64,000 bases of DNA from an uncultured Pseudoruegeria sp. (GTDB taxonomy: Bacteria; Pseudomonadota; Alphaproteobacteria; Rhodobacterales; Rhodobacteraceae). This document shows, piece by piece, positions 1 to 8,540 of the stretch. Under the pieces are notes generated by a model that worked only from the letters and a program-made list of their open reading frames with translations, had not been told where the DNA came from and ran no database searches. The DNA is taken from assembly GCA_947498155.1 (NCBI GenBank), contig CANMJD010000001.1, positions 806,001 through 870,000 on the forward strand, given 5' to 3'. Each line of letters starts with the position of its first letter. The stretch's first letter is position 1. The position numbers and the translations under genes are program-made.

Positions 1-664
1 GCAGGTTTTTGATCTCGTCACCACCGTCCCAATAGGTTTTCACATTGGATTTACATTCTGTCAGGGTTGCCTCGACTTGATCCAGAATGCCCTGATAGGC
101 GTCCGTATCACCATAGGCCGAAAACGGATCAAGCCCCATAGAATAGGCAAAACCGATCAAGGTCGGACGTTTCAGGCGATAGGAAACCTTACCGGCGACG
201 GCCTCACCGCAAAGGTCCATGTAATCCGTAACATCCGGTGCCATGGCGGTGTTCACAACAAGACCGCTAGTGCCCCACACATGGGGCAGACCGTACACAT
301 CGCCTTCATAAGTGGTGTTGTCTGCCGTCGCGCTCAGCATCGAAGGGATGAACAAATCGGCGGAAACGCGGGACATATCGATCGGTTTGTAAATGCCGAA
401 TTCTTCCTGCGCACTTGTGATCCGGTCCTGACTAGGCTGTGCCAGATCAAAGCCCCCGCCATTGGTGGCGCGCAGTTTCGCGATCATTTCTTCGTTGTTC
501 GAAGTCGTTACTTCAACAGTATGACCGGTCTCTGCCTCGAATTTGGCGATGACATCTTCCGGCGCATACCCCCCCCAAGTCAGCAGGCGCAATGTGTCAG
601 CCTGCGCGATTGGCGCGGTCAGGGCGGTGGCTGCCAGAATAGATACGAGCAGTGATTTTTTCAT
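1..664 (-). CDS. ABC transporter substrate-binding protein, spermidine/putrescine (PotD/PotF) type, 3' end outside window
   Basis: Periplasmic binding protein of a polyamine-type ABC importer; about 221 residues are present and the C-terminus lies beyond base 1. It opens with a Sec signal peptide (MKKSLLVSILAATALTAPIAQA, apparent cleavage after AQA), followed by LRLLTWGGYAPEDVIAKFE, the usual beginning of PotD-like proteins, and later by GDVYGLPHVWGTSGLVVN, typical of the first lobe. The ATG at 662-664 has a GGGG stretch upstream. A run of eight G inside codons near residue 30 (569-576 on the plus strand) leaves the frame intact. The membrane and ATPase genes are not in the window. Family assignment is firm; the exact ligand is inferred. 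Confidence 0.85.
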   Translation of the reverse strand, partial: MKKSLLVSILAATALTAPIAQADTLRLLTWGGYAPEDVIAKFEAETGHTVEVTTSNNEEMIAKLRATNGGGFDLAQPSQDRITSAQEEFGIYKPIDMSRVSADLFIPSMLSATADNTTYEGDVYGLPHVWGTSGLVVNTAMAPDVTDYMDLCGEAVAGKVSYRLKRPTLIGFAYSMGLDPFSAYGDTDAYQGILDQVEATLTECKSNVKTYWDGGDEIKNL

Positions 665-692
665 GGTTATCCCCTTGTTGGATTTATTGATC

Positions 693-718
693 TTTTTGTA
701 ATGACCGAATTTTTGTAA
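693..718. repeat. Direct repeat TTTTTGTAA x2 upstream of the PotD-like gene
   Basis: TTTTTGTAA occurs at 693-701 and again at 710-718, a 17-bp period. It lies 29-54 bp upstream of the PotD-like start codon in the 234-bp divergent gap shared with the GAF/Fis regulator. It may be a regulator site or part of the promoter; the sequence alone does not decide. Confidence 0.35.
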
Positions 719-898
719 CAGCATTAAGTCAGGTAATGCGCATACTGCAAATATTTATCCTTTTGGTCAAATTTTTTCCGCCAACGTAATGATGCCCTTT
801 CAGGCAACACAGACCGCACACGCCTCAATTGTATTACCGTCTGCCTTTTGATGAAGAAATGATCTAACGTGTCAAAATATATCTGAACGGAGCCCGCA

Positions 899-1858
899 AT
901 GTCCGAAGACAAATCACATGTGGAAAAGGTTTTAAGTGCCGCGCATTCGCCTTCGGCGGCAGCGCTGTCGCAAGTTGCGGCAAGCTGGAATCGCTCTGTC
1001 CGTAAGCATGGGCTGGACCCGGATGAACGCCGAGCGCCCGAGCGCATCGAACAGGCCAGCCTGACGGATCGACGGGCTGCGCTCGAGAAATTCCTGATGG
1101 TTTCTGCGCCGCGACTGGATGCGCTGTTTTCGCTGGTCGGGCAATCGGGCTGTGCGGTTTTGCTGACCGATGCCGATGGGGTTGTGCTGGATCAGCGGAT
1201 CTCTGACGCCGATACAAAAACCTTCGAAAGCTGGGGGCTTTGCGCCGGTGCCGACTGGAGCGAGGCGCGCGAAGGCACCAACGGTATTGGCACCTGCCTG
1301 ACCGAACGCCGCAGCGTCATCATTCATCAGGGCGAGCATTTTTACGCCCGCAATACCGGCATGAGCTGTATCGACGCACCGATTTTTGGGGCCGATGGTC
1401 AGATCGTGGCGGCGCTTGATGTCTCTTCTGCCCGCGCAGATCAGACCGAAGGATTTAACCGCTTGATCGGCGCGCAGGTCGCCCAAACGGCCCGCGCGAT
1501 TGAAGAAGCCAATTTCCGCGCCGCCTATACAGCCGCCCGCATTATCGTGACCGAAAGCGAAGACCCAGAGGCTGCAACCCTATTGGCCGTGGATGATCAC
1601 GATCTTGTCGTCGGGGCCACGCGGGGCGCCCGGCGCGCTTTTGGTCTGGATGAGATCGGGCCGCTCTCGCCACTGCCTGCCTCTGATATTCTGGGACGCG
1701 AAGAAGGGCCCACAGGGTTTCAGCGGGCCGAACGCACCGCCGTGATTCGGGCGTTGGCGCGGGCGAATGGCAATGTTTCTGCTGCCGCGCGCCACCTTGG
1801 CGTCGGGCGGGCGACGCTTTATCGACGGATGAAACGGTTGGGGCTGGACGAAACCTAG
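899..1858 (+). CDS. GAF-domain, Fis-type helix-turn-helix transcriptional regulator (AcoR-like, no AAA+ domain)
   Basis: 319 residues. A GAF-like sensor segment spans about 75-200 (GCAVLLTDADGVVLDQRIS, then EGTNGIGTCLTERRSVIIH, a hallmark of AcoR-type regulators), and a C-terminal Fis-type HTH spans about 277-315 (ANGNVSAAARHLGVGRATLY). The sigma-54-interacting AAA+ module of full AcoR/NtrC proteins is absent: no GAFTGA or Walker motif is seen. It is therefore expected to work with ordinary sigma factors. It lies 130 bp upstream of, and parallel to, an aldehyde dehydrogenase gene, with a perfect palindrome between them, so it probably controls that gene. Start chosen at the ATG preceded by GGAG. 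Confidence 0.85.
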   Translation: MSEDKSHVEKVLSAAHSPSAAALSQVAASWNRSVRKHGLDPDERRAPERIEQASLTDRRAALEKFLMVSAPRLDALFSLVGQSGCAVLLTDADGVVLDQRISDADTKTFESWGLCAGADWSEAREGTNGIGTCLTERRSVIIHQGEHFYARNTGMSCIDAPIFGADGQIVAALDVSSARADQTEGFNRLIGAQVAQTARAIEEANFRAAYTAARIIVTESEDPEAATLLAVDDHDLVVGATRGARRAFGLDEIGPLSPLPASDILGREEGPTGFQRAERTAVIRALARANGNVSAAARHLGVGRATLYRRMKRLGLDET

Positions 1859-1862
1859 CCGC

Positions 1863-1886
1863 ACCTGTCTCAGGATTGAGACAGGT
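1863..1886. promoter_or_regulatory. Perfect 10+4+10 inverted repeat, candidate operator of the GAF/Fis regulator
   Basis: ACCTGTCTCA at 1863-1872 and its exact reverse complement TGAGACAGGT at 1877-1886 are separated by GGAT. It begins 5 bp after the regulator stop codon and lies about 100 bp before the dehydrogenase start. It is followed by TTGACG (a possible -35) rather than a clean T-run, so an operator fits better than a terminator, though a weak terminator cannot be excluded. Confidence 0.5.
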
Positions 1887-1939
1887 TTGACGATCTTTCG
1901 TTGTCGGGAGGGCTGACCTTGCGGCAGCCCGTCGCCAAT

Positions 1940-1981
1940 CTCCTTTTTGATCCGGGTGGAGGACCCGGTGATCAGAGGAGG
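1940..1981 (+). promoter_or_regulatory. Leader hairpin overlapping the ribosome binding site of the aldehyde dehydrogenase gene
   Basis: CTCCT (1940-1944) can pair with AGGAG (1976-1980), which is the Shine-Dalgarno element of the gene (AGGAGG, 1976-1981; ATG at 1989). Inside this, GATCCGGGT (1949-1957) can pair with ACCCG (1963-1967) and GATC (1970-1973), skipping GT. The fold would hide the ribosome site. Complementarity is seen directly; any regulatory role is inferred. Confidence 0.35.
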
Positions 1982-1988
1982 AACCACT

Positions 1989-3512
1989 ATGAAAGATCTC
2001 GCATTTACAGAGGCAGGCACCTACACGTCGCCCTTCAAAACCAAATATGACAACTATATCGGCGGTAAATTTGTCCCGCCGGTCAATGGGCGGTATTTTG
2101 AAAATGTCACCCCGATCACCAATGAAAAGATCAACGACATCGCCCGATCCGACGCGGCAGATGTGGAACTGGCGCTGGATGCCGCCCATGCTGCCAAGGG
2201 CGATTGGGGCCGTACATCAACCACCGAACGCGCCAATCTGCTGCTGAAAGTGGCCGATGCAATCGAGGCAAACCTTGATTTGCTGGCGCAGGCCGAAACA
2301 TGGGACAACGGCAAGCCGATCCGTGAAACAACCGCCGCCGACATCCCGCTATCAGCCGACCATTTCCGCTATTTCGCCAGTGTGCTGCGCGGGCAAGAAG
2401 GCTCGATGAGCGAGATTGACGCCGATACCGTCGCCTATCATTACCACGAACCCCTTGGTGTGGTCGGTCAGATCATCCCGTGGAATTTCTCGATCCTGAT
2501 GGCGGCGTGGAAGCTGGCACCGGCCTTGGCTGCAGGCAATTGCATTGTCATGAAACCTGCCGAGCAAACACCGGCGGCGATCATGGTTCTGGCTGAAATC
2601 CTGAATGATCTGTTGCCTGCCGGTGTTTTGAACATCGTCAACGGTTATGGCGTAGAGGTCGGCGCGGCGCTGGCCACATCAACGCGTATCGCCAAAATCG
2701 CCTTTACCGGCTCTACGGCAACGGGTCGAACAATCATGAAGGCAGCCACCGAAAACCTGATTCCGGTGACGCTGGAACTGGGCGGCAAAAGCCCAAATGT
2801 ATTTTTCGCCGATATCATGCGCGAGGATGATGCGTTTTTTGACAAAGCCATCGAAGGCTTTGTTCTCTTTGCCTTTAATCAGGGCGAGGTCTGCACCTGC
2901 CCGTCACGCGCCCTGATCCAGGAAGACATCTATGACGCCTTTATGGAGCGGGTCATCGAGCGGGTGAAAGCCATCAAACATGGCGATCCGCGCGATCCTG
3001 AAACCATGGTCGGCGCACAGGCCAGCAAGGCCCAGCAGGAAAAGATTCTGTCCTATTTCACCATTGGCCGTGAAGAAGGTGCAGAGGTGCTTGTGGGCGG
3101 TGAAGCCGCTGCTTTTCAGGGTGAGTTGGCGGGGGGGAACTATATCCAGCCGACGATCTTGAAGGGTCATAACAAGATGCGGGTTTTCCAAGAGGAAATC
3201 TTTGGACCGGTGGTTTCTGTGACCACCTTCAAGGACGAAGCCGAGGCCTTGGCGATTGCAAATGACACGATGTACGGCCTTGGTGCCGGTGTCTGGTCAC
3301 GCGATATGAACACCTGTTATCGCATGGGCCGCGCCATCGAGGCCGGTCGGGTCTGGGTCAACAACTACCACGCTTATCCGGCTCATGCCGCCTTTGGGGG
3401 GTATAAACAGTCCGGCATTGGCCGCGAGAACCACAAAATGATGTTGGATCACTACCAGCAGACCAAAAACCTGCTGGTCAGCTATAACCCCAACAAATTG
3501 GGTTTCTTCTAA
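1989..3512 (+). CDS. NAD+-dependent aldehyde dehydrogenase, acetaldehyde/ExaC-AcoD type
   Basis: 507 residues, the usual length of the AcoD/ExaC group, which oxidises acetaldehyde and related aldehydes to acids with NAD+. The catalytic segments are present: the coenzyme region [19 protein letters not shown], the general base in LELGGKSPN, the nucleophilic cysteine in [12 protein letters not shown], and the C-terminal [12 protein letters not shown]. The ATG at 1989 is chosen because AGGAGG lies 7 bp upstream; an in-frame codon at 1947 lies inside the leader hairpin and lacks support. The adjacent GAF/Fis regulator is the typical partner of such dehydrogenases. The physiological aldehyde is not determined. 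Confidence 0.93.
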   Translation: MKDLAFTEAGTYTSPFKTKYDNYIGGKFVPPVNGRYFENVTPITNEKINDIARSDAADVELALDAAHAAKGDWGRTSTTERANLLLKVADAIEANLDLLAQAETWDNGKPIRETTAADIPLSADHFRYFASVLRGQEGSMSEIDADTVAYHYHEPLGVVGQIIPWNFSILMAAWKLAPALAAGNCIVMKPAEQTPAAIMVLAEILNDLLPAGVLNIVNGYGVEVGAALATSTRIAKIAFTGSTATGRTIMKAATENLIPVTLELGGKSPNVFFADIMREDDAFFDKAIEGFVLFAFNQGEVCTCPSRALIQEDIYDAFMERVIERVKAIKHGDPRDPETMVGAQASKAQQEKILSYFTIGREEGAEVLVGGEAAAFQGELAGGNYIQPTILKGHNKMRVFQEEIFGPVVSVTTFKDEAEALAIANDTMYGLGAGVWSRDMNTCYRMGRAIEAGRVWVNNYHAYPAHAAFGGYKQSGIGRENHKMMLDHYQQTKNLLVSYNPNKLGFF

Positions 3513-3521
3513 ACACGGATT

Positions 3522-3548
3522 TGCCCCTGCGGTTTTCGCGCAGGGGCA
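3522..3548 (+). terminator. Stem-loop downstream of aldehyde dehydrogenase
   Basis: TGCCCCTGCG pairs perfectly with CGCAGGGGCA around a 7-nt loop, starting 10 bp after the stop codon. Only a short T-poor tail (TCTT) follows, so it is a likely but not textbook rho-independent terminator. Confidence 0.6.
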
Positions 3549-3602
3549 TCTTGGCTGTTCATATCGTTTCCAAAAGACCGCCCGACCCTACGGTTTTCAG
3601 CG

Positions 3603-4580
3603 TTACGCCATACGCTGTCTCAACCCGTCAAACCCGACCGCCAGGATCAGAACAACACCGCGGGTGACATCTTGCCAGAAGCTGGTCACATTCATCAGGG
3701 TCAGCCCGTTGTTCAACGTACCAAGGATCAACACCGCAACAAGCGTGCCCCAGACAGACCCGCGCCCGCCCTGCAGCGAGGTGCCCCCAAGAATAATCGC
3801 CGCAATCACTGTCAGCAGATGGGGCCCCGCCGCGTTCGGTGCTGCCGCCCCCAACATCGCGGCCAGCACAGTACCGGCAATCGCGCCGGATACAGCGGAC
3901 ATCACATACAAAATGATCTGGCTGCGATCCACAGGAAGGCCGATCAGACGGCTCGCATCCGGATTACCACCCACCGCAAAAGCATAGCGCCCGAAATGGG
4001 TTTTCTGCATCAAAAGCCACAGTCCGATATAGACGGCCAACATCAAAAGCGCCGGCACAGGGATACCCATCAGCCGGTCCTGCCCGATCCAGTTGAACCC
4101 GTCGACAAAAAGCGGCTTGGTCAGGCCTCCGGTCAGGATCAAAGAAACGCCGGTGACAATCGACATTGTCGCCAAGGTCACGATCAACGGGTTCAGCCGA
4201 AGGTAGGTTGCCAGTATCCCGTTAATTAACCCCACAACAGCGGCAACCGCCACCGCCGCCAGTACCGCAAACCAGACCGGCACACCCGCCGCATGTAAAA
4301 GTGCGATGATCACCCCTGTCAGTCCGGCGACCGCCGCGACGGACAGATCAAGACCGCCCGCGATGATCAAAGGGGTGCCCGCCGCGGCCATAAGTCCGAT
4401 CAAAGCAATGTTCGAGCTGATCGACGTCATATTGCGCAGGGTCATGAAATACGGTGACAGGAATGAGAACATCACCAGCAAAAGCACGTAGAAAACCAAC
4501 AAGATCAAGACCGTGGTGCCGACACCGGAGCCTCCAAAAAGACGCTTCATAAGACCTTGGGATTGCGTTGTATTGGACAT
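3603..4580 (-). CDS. Sugar ABC transporter permease, RbsC/XylH family
   Basis: 325 residues, polytopic inner-membrane protein with about eight to ten hydrophobic segments and the family pattern AAAGTPLIIAGGLDLSVAAVAGLTG near residues 63-90 and ILGGTSLQGGRGSVWGTLVA near 263-283, both typical of RbsC-like permeases. It forms the transmembrane pore of a class II (CUT2) monosaccharide importer. It follows the ATPase gene by 14 bp and the binding-protein gene further upstream, all on the minus strand, giving the order binding protein, ATPase, permease. The sugar is not revealed by the permease itself; the linked isomerase suggests a pentose or deoxyhexose. Confidence 0.9.
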   Translation of the reverse strand: MSNTTQSQGLMKRLFGGSGVGTTVLILLVFYVLLLVMFSFLSPYFMTLRNMTSISSNIALIGLMAAAGTPLIIAGGLDLSVAAVAGLTGVIIALLHAAGVPVWFAVLAAVAVAAVVGLINGILATYLRLNPLIVTLATMSIVTGVSLILTGGLTKPLFVDGFNWIGQDRLMGIPVPALLMLAVYIGLWLLMQKTHFGRYAFAVGGNPDASRLIGLPVDRSQIILYVMSAVSGAIAGTVLAAMLGAAAPNAAGPHLLTVIAAIILGGTSLQGGRGSVWGTLVAVLILGTLNNGLTLMNVTSFWQDVTRGVVLILAVGFDGLRQRMA

Positions 4581-4594
4581 GATTTCAGCTTCTT

Positions 4595-6100
4595 TTATGA
4601 ATTGGTTTCAGACTGGGCAGAGGCGGACATCAAGTCACCCGGCGTTGCGCCAGCCCCGAATTCTGCGATGATCCGCCCCCGATCAATCACCATGCATCGG
4701 TCCGAAAGGCCGGCAATTTCCTCGACGTCCGACGACAGTACAAGGATCGCCAATCCGTCACGGGCGAAGGCCACCAGCTGGCGGTAGATATCTTTGCGCG
4801 CGCCGACATCGACGCCGCGCGTGGGTTCTTCCAGGATCAAAACCTTGACCTTCGGGTTCAACCAACGGGCCACGCAGACCTTTTGCTGATTGCCGCCGGA
4901 CAGAAAACGAATGGCCTGTTCCGGACCGGCGGTTTTGATCCCGAGCTTGTCGATCCATTTGGCGGTATGCGCGGTTTCCGCCGCGGGCGAGGTAACAAAG
5001 CCGTTGCCAAAATCAGTCTGAAACGCCGCGACGAGATTTTCCCGCACGCTCATATCGGACATGATACCGTCGGTTTTGCGTTCTGCGGTGACAAAGCCGA
5101 TGCCAGCCTCTTTGCCCTTGAGGGGGGACAGCGGTGTATAGGGTTCATCACGCAGCGTCAGGGTGCCCGCCGGTGGGCGCCCTTCGGCCCCGAAAATCAG
5201 CCTTCCCAGAACCTCGACGCCCGAGCCGATCAACCCGAACACCCCCATGATTTCACCTGCGCGCAGCTCAAAGCTCACATCTTCGACTTTGCCGGGCAGC
5301 GTCAGCCTCTTGGTGGTCAAAACCACAGGGGATTGCGCAGGCAACGGCGGTCTGTCTTCAAACATCGAACCCGCCACCTTGCCCAGCATGGAATTTACCA
5401 CAGCGGTGACGTCGGCGGTTTTCGGATCGAACTCACCGGCGTTCAGACCATCGCGCAACACCACGATACGGTCGGAAATCTCAAACACTTCCTTAAGGTA
5501 GTGCGAAATATAAACAATTGATGTGCCGCGTTCTTTCAGACGGCGCAGAATGGTGAAAATCTGTTCGCTTTCATGCTCTGAGAGCGACGCGGTGGGCTCA
5601 TCCATCACCAGAATATCGGCCTGCCCTTCCAAAGCGCGGGCAATCTCGATAATGCGGCGCTCTGCCACCGGCAAATCATTCACCAACGTTTGTGGATCAA
5701 GATGCCCAAAGCCCAGATCCTCGAGCACCAAAACCGCGCGATGCGCCATGTCGGCCCAGTTCACCGCGCCTTTGCTCTCGGCCGAGATGCAGATATTTTC
5801 TGCGATGGTTAGCTCTGGAAACACAGAGATTTCCTGCGGCAAAAACCGGATACCCACGCGCGCCGCATCCCGCGGGCTGTGGAAATCGGTGGTCTTGTCA
5901 TTGACGCGAATCTCACCGGCATTTTTGGTGTAATTCGCCGTCAGAATTTTCATTAGCGTGGATTTCCCAGCCCCGTTTGAGCCCAAGAGTGCGACGATTT
6001 CGCCGGGCATGACGGTCATGGAAACACCGTTAAGAACCTGAACCGGGCCAAAGCTTTTGTAAATGTCCTGCATATGCAAGCGGGGAAGAGCGGCAGCCAT
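4595..6100 (-). CDS. Sugar ABC transporter ATP-binding protein, RbsA/MglA family (two nucleotide-binding domains)
   Basis: 501 residues, two fused ABC domains as in RbsA. The N-terminal half has Walker A GSNGAGKSTLMK, a signature of the RbsA type (LPVAERRIIEIARAL) and Walker B VLVMDEPTASLS-like ILVMDEPTASLSEHE. The C-terminal half has the degenerate Walker A (GLIGSGVEVLGRL) usual for this family, with intact LSGGNQQKVCVARWL and LILEEPTRGVDVGA. It energises import through the RbsC-like permease encoded next. Expression is probably lower than that of the binding protein because of the stem-loop between the two genes. Confidence 0.93.
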   Translation of the reverse strand: MAAALPRLHMQDIYKSFGPVQVLNGVSMTVMPGEIVALLGSNGAGKSTLMKILTANYTKNAGEIRVNDKTTDFHSPRDAARVGIRFLPQEISVFPELTIAENICISAESKGAVNWADMAHRAVLVLEDLGFGHLDPQTLVNDLPVAERRIIEIARALEGQADILVMDEPTASLSEHESEQIFTILRRLKERGTSIVYISHYLKEVFEISDRIVVLRDGLNAGEFDPKTADVTAVVNSMLGKVAGSMFEDRPPLPAQSPVVLTTKRLTLPGKVEDVSFELRAGEIMGVFGLIGSGVEVLGRLIFGAEGRPPAGTLTLRDEPYTPLSPLKGKEAGIGFVTAERKTDGIMSDMSVRENLVAAFQTDFGNGFVTSPAAETAHTAKWIDKLGIKTAGPEQAIRFLSGGNQQKVCVARWLNPKVKVLILEEPTRGVDVGARKDIYRQLVAFARDGLAILVLSSDVEEIAGLSDRCMVIDRGRIIAEFGAGATPGDLMSASAQSETNS

Positions 6101-6151
6101 ACTTCATCCTTTCGTGTCGCTCGATGATAGCACACGCAAAAGTTAACAAAA

Positions 6152-6175
6152 CCGCGCGACACTGCTGCCGCGCGG
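6152..6175 (-). other. Stem-loop between binding-protein and ATPase genes of the sugar importer
   Basis: CCGCGCG (6152-6158) and CGCGCGG (6169-6175) form a 7-bp stem with a 10-nt loop in the 93-bp gap. No T-tract follows on the minus strand. Such elements often protect the upstream binding-protein mRNA or attenuate downstream expression; that role is inferred. Confidence 0.5.
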
Positions 6176-6193
6176 CATTTTGTAGGGTTTAGA

Positions 6194-7363
6194 TTAGTTT
6201 AAAGGGATCAGGTTGTGCACATCGGCTAGCGATGGATCCTGACGCAGGTCTTCAAGATGCGCAAGGAAACCGGCTTCGGGGAAGCTATAGTCAATCACTT
6301 CCACATCCTGACAGGCAACCTCTGAGTTGAATTCGCAGATATTTGCCGGGGTCACCATTGCGTGGTTGATCAACACGGCATCTGGCAGATCAGCCCCCGC
6401 CAATGAGGCCAGTGCAATCGGGATGAGCGAGTTGCCATAGCGTTCAGGGAAAGAGCCAACCGCCGCAACAAAATCACTTTCGCTTGCTAGCGTTTCACCT
6501 TCGTCGCCGCCCAAACCGACAACCGTAATCATATCGCGGTCATCCTGTTGTGCGGCACGCAAAATGCCTGTGACCGCCTGATCATTAATGGCCGTGCCCA
6601 TGATCGGCACGCCTTCCGGTATCCGGCTCAGCAAGTTTTTGGTCTGGGTAAAGCTTTCTTCCAAAGTGTTTTTGCTGTCAAAAGTCAGTATCTGATCTTC
6701 GGGGAAGTCAGGCAGCGCCGCCTTGAAGCCAGCGATCTGACCGCCGGTCCGCATCGCCGGGATCGGGCCGGACTGCGGCAGCTCCCCTTCGATGAAGTAG
6801 CCGTTCATCACTGCTTCCATGCCGTGACGCGCCACTGCGGCCTGGGCTAGATAGGACCCGCCCATGAAACCGGCCCGAGGGTTGTTAACCCCAAAGAACC
6901 CGGCCCCTGGCATCGGGATATCGATAGCGACAACCGGAATGCCTTCTTGGTTCATCTTGTTCATGATCACGGCACCAAATTCGGCATCGGTCTGGAATTC
7001 GATGACAAAATCGACGTTCCGGGTAATAAAGCTTTCGGCGTTGGTCAGGGCGGTCGCGCCGTCCAGACGGTTATCCGCGACAACAACTTCGATACCGGCG
7101 GCTTCGGCGTTTTCGAGGATGCTTTGCTCGACCAGCGCGCAGAACGGGATATCGCGTTGCAGGTTTGCAAAGCCGATAACATAGCTTTCGCCATTCCGTG
7201 GTGGTGTGGCTTCCATGGCCGCCTGAACCATCGCAATGAGGTCCTCCGCCGCAAACATGGAACCGTCATGGGTTGCCGGATCATAGCCCATAAATTCCGC
7301 CTGAGCCGGTACGGCGCCCATCAACGCCAGCGCGGTTGCTGCAGACATAAGCAGTTTGTTCAT
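6194..7363 (-). CDS. Sugar ABC transporter substrate-binding protein, periplasmic-binding-protein type I (CUT2)
   Basis: 389 residues with a Sec signal peptide (MNKLLMSAATALALMGAVPAQA, cleavage after AQA). The mature part has the two-lobe ribose-binding-protein pattern: YVIGFANLQRDIPFCALVEQ, EVVVADNRLDGATALTNAES, GIPVVAIDIPMPGAGFFGVN and VPIMGTAINDQAVTGILRA. It would capture the sugar for the ATPase and permease encoded downstream. It is divergently arranged from the AraC regulator at 7623 across a 259-bp gap, which suggests ligand-dependent control. Ligand unknown; the protein is longer than ribose-binding proteins. Confidence 0.9.
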   Translation of the reverse strand: MNKLLMSAATALALMGAVPAQAEFMGYDPATHDGSMFAAEDLIAMVQAAMEATPPRNGESYVIGFANLQRDIPFCALVEQSILENAEAAGIEVVVADNRLDGATALTNAESFITRNVDFVIEFQTDAEFGAVIMNKMNQEGIPVVAIDIPMPGAGFFGVNNPRAGFMGGSYLAQAAVARHGMEAVMNGYFIEGELPQSGPIPAMRTGGQIAGFKAALPDFPEDQILTFDSKNTLEESFTQTKNLLSRIPEGVPIMGTAINDQAVTGILRAAQQDDRDMITVVGLGGDEGETLASESDFVAAVGSFPERYGNSLIPIALASLAGADLPDAVLINHAMVTPANICEFNSEVACQDVEVIDYSFPEAGFLAHLEDLRQDPSLADVHNLIPLN

Positions 7364-7448
7364 TTCAGTTTCCTCCCTTGATTTTAACGTGACCCGAGGT
7401 GGTGCTCGGGCTTCTCCCTGCTTAAGTATTACCTCTCGCCAACGTAAA

Positions 7449-7460
7449 ATTTGGCCAAAT
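7449..7460. promoter_or_regulatory. Palindrome ATTTGGCCAAAT in the divergent sugar-importer/AraC promoter region
   Basis: A perfect 12-bp palindrome lies 86 bp upstream of the binding-protein start and 163 bp before the AraC start. AraC proteins usually bind direct repeats, so assignment of this palindrome to a regulator is uncertain. Confidence 0.25.
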
Positions 7461-7564
7461 AGATATGATTTTTGACTAGTTTACCATTCCAGAAATGATG
7501 CTACACTATCACGGCTTTATTGGTGGAAAACCCTTTATTATACTGTAAATAAATGGGTATTTCG

Positions 7565-7621
7565 ATGAACGCTGGCCTGCAGGCCATGCACGGGGATATG
7601 AAAAACGCACCGAAAGATTGA
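7565..7621 (+). CDS. Possible 18-codon leader ORF upstream of the AraC regulator
   Basis: ATG at 7565 opens an 18-codon frame (MNAGLQAMHGDMKNAPKD) whose TGA at 7619-7621 ends one base before the AraC ATG at 7623. It contains a GGCCTGCAGGCC palindrome. No strong ribosome site is seen before it. It could couple translation to the regulator gene, or be chance. Confidence 0.2.
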   Translation: MNAGLQAMHGDMKNAPKD

Positions 7622-7622
7622 T

Positions 7623-8540
7623 ATGCCATACGCCGACGTCGACAATTACTTTAGCTATATCCCCGAAAGCCGGTTGTGCCATGCTTTAGGCTGCACCCTA
7701 CAGTCGGTAGGCTTCACCCGCGTAGGCAAAAATACCCCCTACCCTGCGCGCACCCATCCCGAAGACCACCTGTTTGACCGGCAAAAGGGCCGAATTCTGC
7801 AAGCCTATCAAATCGTATATATCTCTGAAGGGCGCGGTCGGGCCGAGCTTGGCCGGCAAGAAGGCATAAAGGACATTCCCGCAGGCAGCGTGTTCATCTT
7901 ATTCCCGAATGTCTGGCACCGCTATGCGCCCGAGCTTTCTGTGGGTTGGACCGAACATTGGGTTGAATGCAAGGGTACGGCTTTTGACATGGCGCTCAAT
8001 GCCGGTCTTCTTGATCCAAGACGGCCGATCTTTCGCCGCCCCGACATTCCGGCGATCGAGGCGAGTTTTGCCGAAATTCATGCACTGGCGTCAGAGGATG
8101 CGGTGGGCAATCAGGCGGTCCTATCGATGTTGGGATTAAAGCTGTTGGCGATCCTTGCCGGTCCCCGCAACGCCGCCGAAACCAGCACAAACCGTCTGGT
8201 GAATACCGTGCGCATGATGTTGCTGGAAAGCTGTACGGACAATCGCCCGATGGAGAATATCGCAGAGGCGCTGAATGTCAGCTATTCCAACCTGCGCCGG
8301 ACTTTCCGCGTGCATACAGGCATGTCGATGAAGGAATATCAGACAGAAATGCGCCTGCTCAAGGCAAAGGATCTTTTGGATAATACGGACCTGCCGATCA
8401 AGGCCATCGGCGGGCAGCTTGGTTATAGCTCCGCCTTCCATTTTTCCAACCAGTTTCGGAAAATTGTGGGGTGCCCGCCAACAGACTGGCGGGCACGCCC
8501 TGGTGTTGGGCGGGAGGAAAGCCCTAGCACACCCGAATAA
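7623..8540 (+). CDS. AraC-family transcriptional regulator of the linked sugar genes
   Basis: 305 residues. The N-terminal part resembles an AraC cupin sensor (ILQAYQIVYISEGRGRAEL, then IPAGSVFILFPNVWHRYAP, the usual sugar-binding barrel pattern). The C-terminal 100 residues hold the double HTH (MENIAEALNVSYSNLRRTFR and IKAIGGQLGYSSAFHFSNQF). It lies between the divergent importer operon and the convergent isomerase gene, whose 3' ends overlap by 17 bp (8524-8540), so it probably activates one or both in response to their sugar. The start follows a leader ORF that ends one base earlier. Confidence 0.88.
   Translation: MPYADVDNYFSYIPESRLCHALGCTLQSVGFTRVGKNTPYPARTHPEDHLFDRQKGRILQAYQIVYISEGRGRAELGRQEGIKDIPAGSVFILFPNVWHRYAPELSVGWTEHWVECKGTAFDMALNAGLLDPRRPIFRRPDIPAIEASFAEIHALASEDAVGNQAVLSMLGLKLLAILAGPRNAAETSTNRLVNTVRMMLLESCTDNRPMENIAEALNVSYSNLRRTFRVHTGMSMKEYQTEMRLLKAKDLLDNTDLPIKAIGGQLGYSSAFHFSNQFRKIVGCPPTDWRARPGVGREESPSTPE

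Noticed and set aside
569-576. Run of eight C that might mark a sequencing or phase-variation frameshift in the PotD-like gene
   Set aside because: The frame reads through correctly into conserved sequence on both sides, so there is no sign of a shift.
1887-1975. Sigma-54 promoter before the aldehyde dehydrogenase
   Set aside because: No GG-N10-GC pair at -24/-12 was seen, and the regulator lacks the sigma-54 AAA+ domain.
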